NCBI GenBank assembly: GCA_018725535.1
Contig: QLUS01000099.1
Span: 1-5,582 of the forward strand
DNA: 5,582 bases
Origin: Bacillota bacterium
GTDB lineage: Bacteria; Bacillota; UBA994
Direction of reading: 5' to 3'
Shown: piece after piece, positions 1 through 5,156 of the stretch
How positions within the stretch are numbered: position 1 is the first letter of the stretch
Layout: each line of letters starts with the position of its first letter
Position numbers and translations under genes: made by a program
Notes under the pieces: generated by a model
What the model was told of the DNA's origin: nothing
The model's database searches: none
Seen by the model: the letters and a program-made list of their open reading frames with translations, nothing else

Positions 1-46
1 ACGCCATCACAATGAGCCAAGTGCCCTGTGCTAAAGCAAAAGGCTC

Positions 47-120
47 GCCGAGTAGGTCGGGGGAGTTTCACCCCCAACCCCCCACAGAACCGGACGTGAG
101 TCTCTCGACTCATCCGGCTC
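47..120 (-). mobile_element. Group II intron 3' end (domains V and VI)
   Basis: Read on the minus strand, 120-87 is a 34-nt hairpin with the architecture of group II intron domain V. It opens with GAGCCGGAT, has the AGC triad at bases 2-4, a five-pair upper stem GAGTC/GACTC capped by a GNRA tetraloop (GAGA), a small ACG bulge on the 3' side, and closes with GTCCGGTTC. It is followed by a G-rich/C-rich hairpin at about 83-50 that fits domain VI: G75-G71 pairs with C63-C59, GGTT (79-76) pairs with GACC (58-55), and an unpaired A at 53 could be the branch-point adenosine. The 3' splice site would lie near 46-47, but the expected terminal AY is not evident, so the end may be mutated. No reverse-transcriptase/maturase reading frame is present, so this is a fragment or a degenerate ORF-less intron and probably cannot move by itself. 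Confidence 0.82.
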
Positions 121-317
121 GTGTTACCAGTCATTCACGCCGCCTGTGCACCAGCCACCAAACCGTGTTCTGGGAATTCATTTGGTCAGTAAGCAGGTTA
201 TCCTCCAGACTAATCCCGGAGCAGGGACGAGGCCCCGGTTTTGATGGCGTCTGAAAGCAATTTCGACACTTCACACGATTGCATCCGTCGACGCAATCAC
301 TTGCCTTCATGGCACAA
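121..317 (-). other. Unassigned stretch upstream of domain V, probably intron-derived
   Basis: This segment lies on the 5' side of the domain V hairpin in intron orientation. It could be the remains of domain IV and earlier intron RNA, but no GUGYG-type 5' intron end or domain I structure could be recognised. A 59-codon minus-strand ORF (ATG at 310-308, TGA at 133-131) contains a Cys-rich start (CVDGCNRVKCRNC) and ends in WWLVHRRRE. It has no clear ribosome binding site, it matches no family I recognise, and a chance frame through structured RNA is the simpler reading. The total length from 47 to the repeats at 318 is about 270 nt, well below a complete group II intron. Confidence 0.4.
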
Positions 318-381
318 CGTCCCTTTTGCTTCCTTTTGCTTCTGAAGCAAAAGGCTCCGTCCCTACTGCTTCCTACTGCTT
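318..381. repeat. Nested 10-bp tandem and 24-bp degenerate repeats at the ortB 3' end
   Basis: CCTTTTGCTT is repeated in tandem at 322-331 and 332-341, and CCTACTGCTT in tandem at 362-371 and 372-381. Each pair, preceded by CGTC, forms a 24-nt block (318-341 and 358-381). The two blocks lie 40 bp apart and match at 20 of 24 positions. The right block overlaps the last codons and TAG stop (373-375) of ortB, so the 3' end of that gene lies inside the repeat. The duplicated GAAGCAGTAG on the minus strand suggests that slippage copied the ortB terminus. Confidence 0.8.
332..354. other. Inverted repeat just downstream of ortB
   Basis: CCTTTTGCTTC (332-342) and GAAGCAAAAGG (344-354) are perfect 11-bp complements around a single T. 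As RNA this gives about nine pairs with a five-base loop. It begins about 18 nt after the ortB stop in the direction of transcription. No U-run follows on the minus strand, so it is not a standard Rho-independent terminator. It might protect the 3' end of the ort mRNA, or simply be part of the repeat cluster. Confidence 0.45.
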
Positions 382-1764
382 CGCAGCCAGCACCAGGTCG
401 CGTGTGGCACGGCAGTCTTCCGCAAGAAAGTCTATCTCGACGGGGGTAAGGGGAACGCCGCCCTTGCGCTCGAGGGCGTTACGCAGGTAGGAGAGACGTA
501 GGCCGTTCAGGTTTATATCTTTTATCGACATTTGGTGGGGGTGCTCGGGGATGATAATGCTTTGGCCGGGGACACTCGTCTGGGGGTCGCCAAGACTTAC
601 TTTTATCCCTTGCTCGCGGGCAAAAGTAAGCTGGGCGTTAGGGTGTTTGCCTGCACCCGTATACTCTGTCTCTTGCACGACTATTGTTTCGTTGGCGTTC
701 ATCTGCTGTGCCAGCACAAAGGCTGCGGCTAAGGCAGTGTTGCCCGCAGGGCCGCGTTCTAGACCTTCTAATTGGGCCAGCATCTCTGTTGCATAGAAGG
801 CCTCGCCTTGCGTTACCGTAACGTAGCGGTCGAGGTATCTTAGGGCCCGCGCGGCGTTTCTGGGCACATCGGCGCGGTCGGGCCAGGTAGCAAACGGCAC
901 GCCAAAGCCGGTATGCCCAGTGGTGAAAGATTTGCGGTTGAAGTCCGTGTCGCTTGCCATATGCAAACCAGCGAGGTCTACGCTCGCTCCGACAATCTGC
1001 GATGCAGCTGCGCCTGCCCGGCGTAACCCACGTGCTGTGCCTGTGACATTGCCGCCGCCCGCATGGGTTACAACGACCACATCCGGCGGTCGCCCGGTGC
1101 GTTGCCTGAGATCTTCGGCCAGCTCCACGCCAAGCGTTTCAATGCCGGCTATGCCAAAGGGGGTGTAGAGCGAGGCGTTAAAGAAGCCTGTTTCATCAAG
1201 CACCTGCAGGAAAACCGCGAATAGCTCCGGACCCACCGTAAGCTGGATTACTTCCGCCCCATATGCCTCGCAGGCGCGGCCTTTCTCTAAAATTTCCGGT
1301 TGTCCGAGTCCTCGGCTGTCATAGGTTTCTTGCACGATGATGGCCTTTAAGCCTCGTATCGCCGCTTGGGCGGCTACCGCCGCGCCGTAGTTGCCCGATG
1401 TCGCCGCCACCACGCCCTTAAAGCCCAGCTGTGCCGCATGGTAAACTGAGACTGCCGCGCGGCGTGCCTTGAAGCTCCCGCTGATATTGCAGGCCTCATC
1501 TTTAACGAAAATGCGAGCCCCTTTACCGGGAGAAGACAACTTTCTTGCTAGTTTGGTGATGTTTCGCAGTTCCAATAGCGGTGTACCGCCTACGCCAACA
1601 TCGCGCTGCAGGCGCGTGATCTCCTCTAGGGTATAGCCGGTGTTCTCCATCATCTGCTCGTAATCAAACGCCAAACCACCCAGCTCAAACTGCTGATAGT
1701 TAAAGCCGATGGCCCGTGCCGTGATTTCGCCGCGCCGCGCGATGACTTCGCTGTACTTGCTCAT
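373..1764 (-). CDS. ortB: 2-amino-4-oxopentanoate thiolase, PLP-binding beta subunit OrtB
   Basis: Large subunit of the PLP-dependent cytosolic thiolase that, with OrtA, cleaves 2-amino-4-oxopentanoate with CoA to acetyl-CoA and alanine, the last step of oxidative ornithine degradation. The 463-residue protein has the threonine synthase/tryptophan synthase beta-type fold II signature. The PLP lysine is K99 in SGSFKARRA, a substrate/phosphate loop SGNYGAA lies at about 123-129, and the glycine-rich phosphate-binding loop GGGN at about 236-239. Length is close to the family norm and the frame is uninterrupted. The ATG overlaps the ortA TGA by four bases (ATGA, 1764-1761), indicating translational coupling. 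The C-terminus lies inside a short tandem repeat, so its last residues (AAKQ) may differ from relatives. The assignment rests on remembered family motifs plus the diagnostic ord-ortA-ortB order. Confidence 0.93.
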   Translation of the reverse strand: MSKYSEVIARRGEITARAIGFNYQQFELGGLAFDYEQMMENTGYTLEEITRLQRDVGVGGTPLLELRNITKLARKLSSPGKGARIFVKDEACNISGSFKARRAAVSVYHAAQLGFKGVVAATSGNYGAAVAAQAAIRGLKAIIVQETYDSRGLGQPEILEKGRACEAYGAEVIQLTVGPELFAVFLQVLDETGFFNASLYTPFGIAGIETLGVELAEDLRQRTGRPPDVVVVTHAGGGNVTGTARGLRRAGAAASQIVGASVDLAGLHMASDTDFNRKSFTTGHTGFGVPFATWPDRADVPRNAARALRYLDRYVTVTQGEAFYATEMLAQLEGLERGPAGNTALAAAFVLAQQMNANETIVVQETEYTGAGKHPNAQLTFAREQGIKVSLGDPQTSVPGQSIIIPEHPHQMSIKDINLNGLRLSYLRNALERKGGVPLTPVEIDFLAEDCRATRDLVLAAKQ

Positions 1765-2054
1765 AGCCCAAGCTCCCGGCGCAGCTCACTCCCGATGCGC
1801 AAGAGCTCGGGTTGCGGTTCGCCAAAGCCGTGTGTGTGGCGCGGAGCGAGGTCAATTAGAGTTCCACGCAGTGTGCGACCCGCTAGCGATAAAATTTCGA
1901 TTGTTTGCCCGACCTCACCGCGCTCGAGAGCGAAGCCTTTAACGCGGGCTACGAGCGGAACCCGCTGAGTACTCTCGGGCAGACTTGCCGCGCGATCAGG
2001 CGCTTCGATAGCTATCCAACGGACTTCTACGAATTGACCGACCCGACAAGACAT
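1761..2054 (-). CDS. ortA: 2-amino-4-oxopentanoate thiolase, alpha subunit OrtA
   Basis: Small (97-residue) partner of OrtB, required for CoA-dependent cleavage of 2-amino-4-oxopentanoate. The sequence shows the pattern typical of OrtA: an N-terminal beta-rich segment (GQFVEVRWIAIEA), a middle VPLVARVKGF block (about 32-41) and a conserved C-terminal GFGEPQPELLRIG block (about 76-88). No signal peptide or membrane segment is visible, so it should be cytosolic. The ATG at 2054-2052 lies four bases after the ord stop. The only Shine-Dalgarno-like bases are a weak AAGG inside the end of ord, so translation probably depends on ribosomes finishing ord. Its stop overlaps the ortB start by four bases. 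Length agrees with the family, and identity is strongly supported by position between ord and ortB. Confidence 0.92.
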   Translation of the reverse strand: MSCRVGQFVEVRWIAIEAPDRAASLPESTQRVPLVARVKGFALERGEVGQTIEILSLAGRTLRGTLIDLAPRHTHGFGEPQPELLRIGSELRRELGL

Positions 2055-2058
2055 CGCC

Positions 2059-3096
2059 TTAACCTTTGATTAGGGCGCTGATATCGCCGAGTAGCGCCCG
2101 CGGAATAGGCAGATCAGCCATGGTTACCAGCCCGGGACGAGCGTTAATCACAGCCGGAATCATGTTGACCGTCATGGCGATGGTGCCAATACCGCCCGGA
2201 ATCTCAGGCGCAATAGACATATTGATGTTGGGTACGCCTGTTATGTAGATATAGTCTCCGGTGTTGACGCTTTCGGTCTCGGGCCTAATCTGCTGCGGAT
2301 GCTCTAGCGTCAAAACGAGCTTGTCGCCGCTGTAGCCGTAAGCGATATGCTTGCAGCCCGCTACCATGCCCGGTGCCACTTTCACATGCGGTGTTTCACG
2401 GTGAGTATTCGAGATGATCGGCTCCTTGACTTGCTCCATGCGGTCGAGCTTTATCCCAAGGGCTGAGGCAATCAGACGCATGGATTCGGGGAAGCCCACG
2501 TGCCCGACAATGACGCCCGTCTCGATGCCTTTGTGGAACTCCTCGGGCCAAGTCCCAACCCCTTGCGTGCGCATCACTGTTGGGCCAAAGGGCGACAGGT
2601 CGTTGACGCGCACTGCTTTGATGCTCTCAACATGTGTGCATACACCGGTGAGCGCGATAATAAGTGAGTCCAGCACAAAGCCGGGGTTAATGCCTGTGCC
2701 GAGCAAAGTAACTCCCGCTTCGGCGAACATTTTCTGGAGCGACTTTGCAAGTGATGGCTCCTGCGCCGCTGGGTAAGCCATTTCTTCCGCGATAGTAATG
2801 CAATTCATGCGCGCCTTGGCCACAAGCTCAAGCTGTGGGTACACCTCGCGCGTAAACGACCCAGTGCAGACAAGCACTATATCGGCGGCGCCGGGCTTGA
2901 TCACATCTCCGGGTTCACTAACTACCGTCACGTCTGGCGCATCTACGCCTAACACTTGTGCGAGCTTCCTGTGCGCCTTCTCCGGGTGTGTATCGATGGC
3001 CCCCACAATTTCAATTCCCTGTTTAGCGGCGATCATGCGGCCCATACCGCTGCCCATGGCTCCGAGCCCCCAGATAATTACTCGAACATTTGACAT
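2059..3096 (-). CDS. ord: 2,4-diaminopentanoate dehydrogenase Ord
   Basis: NAD(P)+-dependent enzyme that oxidatively deaminates 2,4-diaminopentanoate (made from ornithine by ornithine 4,5-aminomutase) to 2-amino-4-oxopentanoate, the OrtAB substrate. The 345-residue protein starts with a Rossmann fold: beta strand VRVIIWG, dinucleotide loop G10-L-G12-A-M-G15, then VGAID with an acidic D35 ending the second strand, which suggests NAD+ can be used. Later blocks TIAEEMAYP (about 101-109) and GTGINPGF (about 133-140) recall the dihydrodipicolinate reductase-like family to which Ord belongs. No export signal is seen. The ATG at 3096-3094 has an excellent ribosome binding site (AGGAGG, 3110-3105) eight bases upstream, the strongest of the operon, so Ord is its first gene. 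Upstream lies a heptamer repeat tract rather than an obvious promoter. Confidence 0.93.
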   Translation of the reverse strand: MSNVRVIIWGLGAMGSGMGRMIAAKQGIEIVGAIDTHPEKAHRKLAQVLGVDAPDVTVVSEPGDVIKPGAADIVLVCTGSFTREVYPQLELVAKARMNCITIAEEMAYPAAQEPSLAKSLQKMFAEAGVTLLGTGINPGFVLDSLIIALTGVCTHVESIKAVRVNDLSPFGPTVMRTQGVGTWPEEFHKGIETGVIVGHVGFPESMRLIASALGIKLDRMEQVKEPIISNTHRETPHVKVAPGMVAGCKHIAYGYSGDKLVLTLEHPQQIRPETESVNTGDYIYITGVPNINMSIAPEIPGGIGTIAMTVNMIPAVINARPGLVTMADLPIPRALLGDISALIKG

Positions 3097-3104
3097 ATTT
3101 ATCT

Positions 3105-3110
3105 CCTCCT
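3105..3110 (-). promoter_or_regulatory. Ribosome binding site of ord
   Basis: AGGAGG on the minus strand with eight bases to the ATG at 3096. It fixes the ord start and marks the entry point for translation of the coupled ord-ortA-ortB message. Confidence 0.85.
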
Positions 3111-3122
3111 TGTGTGTTAGTA

Positions 3123-3360
3123 GCTTACGGCTTACGGCTTACGACGCGAAAAGATGTGCCCAGTGCCCCGTGCCCCGTGCTCAGCGGAAAGCGGAAAGCC
3201 ACCTCGTCTTTGATTTTTGATTTTTGATTTTTGTTTGCTTCCTAGCTGACAGCTGATAGCGGAAAGCCACCCCGTCTTTGATTTTTGATTTTTGATTTTT
3301 GTTTGCTTCCTAGCTGACAGCTGACAGCGGAAAGCCACCCCGTAGCTCACGATTCACGAG
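3123..3360. repeat. Mosaic of 7-bp tandem repeats upstream of ord
   Basis: Several unrelated heptamers are each repeated in tandem. GCTTACG occurs three times (3123-3143). GTGCCC plus A or C occurs three times, followed by GTGCTCA (3156-3183). GCGGAAA occurs twice (3184-3197). GATTTTT occurs three times (3212-3232) and again within the second 68-bp unit. AGCTGAC/AGCTGAT form a pair (3244-3257), with a matching pair in the next unit, and CTCACGA/TTCACGA sit at 3347-3360. No gene or known element explains this. The constant 7-bp period with changing sequence recalls the short tandemly repeated heptamers described in cyanobacteria, although the organism here looks like a Bacillota. It fills most of the space between ord and the transporter remnant. 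Confidence 0.88.
3190..3343. repeat. Two 68-bp tandem repeats plus a partial third
   Basis: Units at 3190-3257 and 3258-3325 match at 66 of 68 positions; the differences are T/C near the CCACC motif and T/C at the last base. An 18-bp partial copy occupies 3326-3343. Each unit starts AGCGGAAAGCCACC, runs through three GATTTTT heptamers, then GTTTGCTTCC and an AGCTGAC-type doublet. The copies are directly adjacent, with no unique spacers. The near identity indicates a recent duplication. Confidence 0.92.
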
Positions 3361-3490
3361 CGCCTAATGCCTTCACCCAACTAGTTTGTCCCCTGTTGCA
3401 GAAAATCTCCCTTTGCCTAAGCGTATACTTTTTTATACTTCTATGCAACAAAGAAGCGCCCATACTTGGGCGCGTTGTGCCGATTATTAG
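3361..3490. other. Spacer between repeat tract and transporter remnant, with hairpin
   Basis: No coding frame is supported here. TATACTT occurs twice (3424-3430, 3434-3440) separated by three T's. GCGCCCA (3456-3462) and TGGGCGC (3467-3473) form a perfect seven-pair stem with a four-base loop. On the minus strand the stem is followed by a T-rich stretch (TTCTTTGTTG), so it could end minus-strand transcription, but no minus-strand gene lies just upstream. A TTGCAT (3448-3443) with TATACG 15 bases further on the minus strand could be a weak ord promoter; spacing and -10 match are poor. Other TATA-like elements face the plus strand. None of these is convincing alone. Confidence 0.35.
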
Positions 3491-4111
3491 GCGGCGCAGC
3501 TCTTTGGCACCATGCCCTTTGGCAACATCCTCGCGGCAGTGTTCTTCCTGGCTATGGCGGTCGCCGCGCTGACCTCTCTTATCCCCATGATTGAAGTGGG
3601 CGTGCGCAACCTCATGGATGCGGGGTGGGAACGTCCTCGCGCCGCCAAGTTTGTCATCGTCGCCGGCCTGCTCTTAGGTATCCCTTCCGCTTATAGCCTT
3701 AACTTCTTAGATAACCAAGACTGAGTTTGGGGCGTCGCGCTCTTGGTGAGCGGCTTGTGCGTGGCCATAGCCCTGATGAAATTTGGTCTTGAAAAGGCTA
3801 GGACAGAGATCATTAATCACCCATACGCTGACTTTCACATCGGAAAGTGGTGGAACCTTAGCATTCGGCTTTTCCCCGTGCTATTTGTGATCATCACGGG
3901 GTGGTGGTTCATGCAATCTGTTGCCTGGTATCCAGAGACTTGGTGGCATCCTTTTGAAGTGTTCAGTATAGGGACCATAATCTTGCAGTGGGCGGTGCTG
4001 CTTGTGCTTGCCCTCGTGACCAATAACTGGCTAGCCAAAATGATCGGCGGATCGGCTAGCGAAACAGATTTGCCTGTCGCAACCCACTCCCTACCGGGCC
4101 AAGGAGGTTAG
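3491..4111 (+). pseudogene. Remnant of NSS-family sodium-dependent amino-acid transporter (helices 8-12)
   Basis: The frame encodes the C-terminal part of a neurotransmitter:sodium symporter. By comparison with LeuT it begins at TM8 (GNILAAVFFLAMAVAALTSLIPMIEV), which keeps the Thr-Ser pair that helps form the Na2 sodium site, and runs through TM9-TM12, including LFPVLFVIITGWWFM. About 330 N-terminal residues, with TM1-TM7 and most of the substrate site, are missing: the frame opens right after a TAG at 3488-3490 and no homologous upstream piece is found. A second lesion is an in-frame TGA at 3722-3724 in NFLDNQD-stop-VWGVALL, where the family commonly has Trp. The same gene uses TGG for Trp and its neighbour stops with TGA, so the genetic code is standard. 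It is almost certainly non-functional as transport protein. An intact MetS-like partner follows, pointing to a MetP-type methionine/alanine importer origin. Confidence 0.87.
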
Positions 4112-4115
4112 AGAG

Positions 4116-4220
4116 ATGTCACCTGCATCCATAGTCATGATGGTCGTTACGCTTGCCTTTCATCTCGGCGCAGTCTGGTGGCTAGCAAATCGTGCCTTTG
4201 CTTCTAAGTCAGAAAAATGA
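4116..4220 (+). CDS. MetS-like small subunit of NSS transporter
   Basis: This 34-codon gene encodes a single-helix membrane peptide: MSPASIVMMVVTLAFHLGAV, then WWLANRAFASKSEK. It has the pattern of MetS-type small subunits that accompany NSS transporters: short polar N-terminus, SxxxIVMMVV-type hydrophobic helix, and a charged C-terminal tail. In Corynebacterium the MetP/MetS pair imports methionine and alanine. An excellent ribosome binding site, AAGGAGG (4101-4107), lies eight bases before the ATG inside the last codons of the transporter, and the ATG is four bases after that gene's stop, so the two were an operon. The ORF is intact although its partner is truncated, so it is probably a stranded subunit. 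Assignment rests on sequence pattern and position. Confidence 0.78.
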   Translation: MSPASIVMMVVTLAFHLGAVWWLANRAFASKSEK

Positions 4221-4224
4221 ACGA

Positions 4225-4257
4225 CAGAGAGCACCGACCTATCGTCGGTGCTCTCTG
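4225..4257. terminator. Stem-loop between convergent metS-like gene and cwlD
   Basis: A perfect 14-bp stem (4225-4238 with 4244-4257) with a five-base loop lies four bases after the metS-like stop and three bases after the cwlD stop. On the minus strand it is followed by a T-containing tail (TCGTTCATTTTTC), giving a reasonable terminator for cwlD. On the plus strand there is no T-run, so termination in that direction would be weaker. The position between convergent genes fits a shared bidirectional terminator. Confidence 0.8.
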
Positions 4258-4260
4258 CTG

Positions 4261-4955
4261 CTATGGCCCGTCCGTGACCGTCACAAACCGCACTATCCCG
4301 CGATAGATGGCGAGTGCCACCCGCGCTTGGTATTGCTCGCTCTGTAACAATCTCGCCTCTGCCGGATTCGAGATGAACCCGGCTTCTACTATAACTGCCG
4401 GGCACTTGGTTTTCTCTAAGATGTAGTAGTCGCCTGCAGCTGCAAGTCGGTGCGTGTTCTGCAGGGTTTCCCGCAGTGATTCCTGGATGGTTACCGCTAA
4501 GCGCTTTGACTCACTCGATTCCGACGCAAAAAACACTTGCGCACCATACCAGCGCCGTGCGGTCATGCTGTTAAGGTGAATAGAAACAAGCAGCGTAGCT
4601 CCGCTCGCGTTAATTAGCGCCACCCGGCGGGAAAGGTCCTGCCGCTTGCGGCGCGAGTACTGATGCCCTAAACTTGTGCCACTGAGATCGGTGTCTGTCT
4701 CGCGCGTCATAACAACCTTCGCCCCGCTTGACTCAAGTAGAGAGCGGAGCTTCTGCGCTATACTTAGGGCAGTCCTTTTCATGCACTCCCTGCGGCCCTA
4801 GTGCACCTGGGTCTACGCCGCCATGCCCCGGGTCAACGACAATGGCCTGGCCCACAAGCTCCGGTGCGGTGGTCACACGCACGGCGAGCTGCCGCACGAC
4901 AGCGAGCGGCCCAATCAAGACTAGCAGTGCAAGCAATAACACCAAGCCTGCGCAC
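4261..4955 (-). pseudogene. cwlD: CwlD-type N-acetylmuramoyl-L-alanine amidase, two single-base frameshifts
   Basis: Amidase_3-family zinc amidase. CwlD acts with PdaA to make muramic-delta-lactam in spore cortex peptidoglycan. Three frames join into one protein if one base is removed at about 4942-4943 (extra G in minus CTTGGTG) and another at about 4771 (extra T in minus GACTGCC). The corrected product starts GTG (4955-4953), has MRRL, a hydrophobic anchor (LVLLLALLVLIG) and 230 residues, close to the roughly 237 of Bacillus CwlD. All key residues are present: H44 in DPGHGG, E59 in HEKD, H126 in SIHLNS and E190 in VEAGFISNP. The ribosome binding site AGGAGGG (4970-4964) is eight bases from this GTG, but 18 from the TTG (4945) that opens the anchor's own frame, so the gene probably began at 4955. 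Either it is freshly inactivated or the insertions are sequence errors. Confidence 0.85.
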
Positions 4956-5156
4956 CAATGTATCCCTCCTGAATGCCTACCTATGGATACCTATTAACTT
5001 TAGTGATAAGGAAGAACCATAAGCTGCAAAAAAGGGAATGAAGTCGGGGAATATGCGGCGTAATGATGGTGACTTTCTGCGTGGCTTTTGGTAACGTTGT
5101 AGCGACCTTGCTAGGCAGCTAGTTTGGTCTAATTGGGTAGTCAAGGAGGATACATA
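4956..5156. promoter_or_regulatory. Divergent intergenic region between cwlD and the DUF885-type gene
   Basis: About 200 bp between two outward-facing genes, so it should hold both promoters. The ribosome binding sites are clear at each end: AGGAGGG (4970-4964, minus) and AAGGAGGA (5143-5150, plus). TCTAAT at 5128-5133 could be a plus-strand -10 box, but its upstream -35 region is poor. No convincing sigma-A or sporulation-sigma promoter was identified on the minus strand. No RNA gene or riboswitch is recognisable. Confidence 0.45.

Larger units (their letters stand above)
34..357. repeat. 13-bp direct repeats bracketing the intron fragment
   Basis: AAGCAAAAGGCTC occurs exactly at 34-46 and again at 345-357 in the same orientation. 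The left copy ends exactly where the domain VI geometry places the intron 3' boundary (46/47), so the intron-like segment 47-344 is flanked by identical 13-mers. This resembles a target-site duplication or the outcome of recombination between short repeats. Group II introns do not normally create such duplications, so how it arose is open. Confidence 0.7.

Noticed and set aside
12..254. Plus-strand 80-codon ORF
   Set aside because: It runs antisense through the domain V/VI hairpins of the intron fragment, lacks a ribosome binding site, and its composition reflects structured RNA.
532..1168. Plus-strand ORFs opposite ortB (532-732, 551-796, 920-1168)
   Set aside because: They overlap one another and the strongly supported ortB on the opposite strand; the translations resemble no family.
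2414..3220. Plus-strand ORFs opposite ord (2414-2776 and 2798-3220)
   Set aside because: They are antisense to a well-supported gene, have no ribosome binding sites and show no recognisable protein pattern.
3190..3343. Possible CRISPR array
   Set aside because: The 68-bp units are directly adjacent and almost identical along their whole length, with no unique spacers between repeats and no cas genes nearby.
3132..3350. Minus-strand 72-codon ORF rich in KQKSKIKNQ
   Set aside because: It is only the translation of the heptamer and 68-bp repeats; no start signal or non-repeat sequence supports it.
3722..3724. Selenocysteine or Trp recoding of the TGA in the transporter
   Set aside because: NSS transporters are not known selenoproteins, no SECIS-like hairpin was evident just after the TGA, and the N-terminal half of the protein is missing anyway.
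4739..4800. Programmed frameshift in cwlD
   Set aside because: No slippery heptamer is visible at the junction, a second frameshift occurs upstream, and CwlD is not known to need recoding; mutation or sequence error is simpler.
4728..5022. Plus-strand ORFs opposite cwlD (4728-4997, 4801-5022)
   Set aside because: They lie antisense to the conserved DPGHGG region of cwlD and have no start signals of their own.
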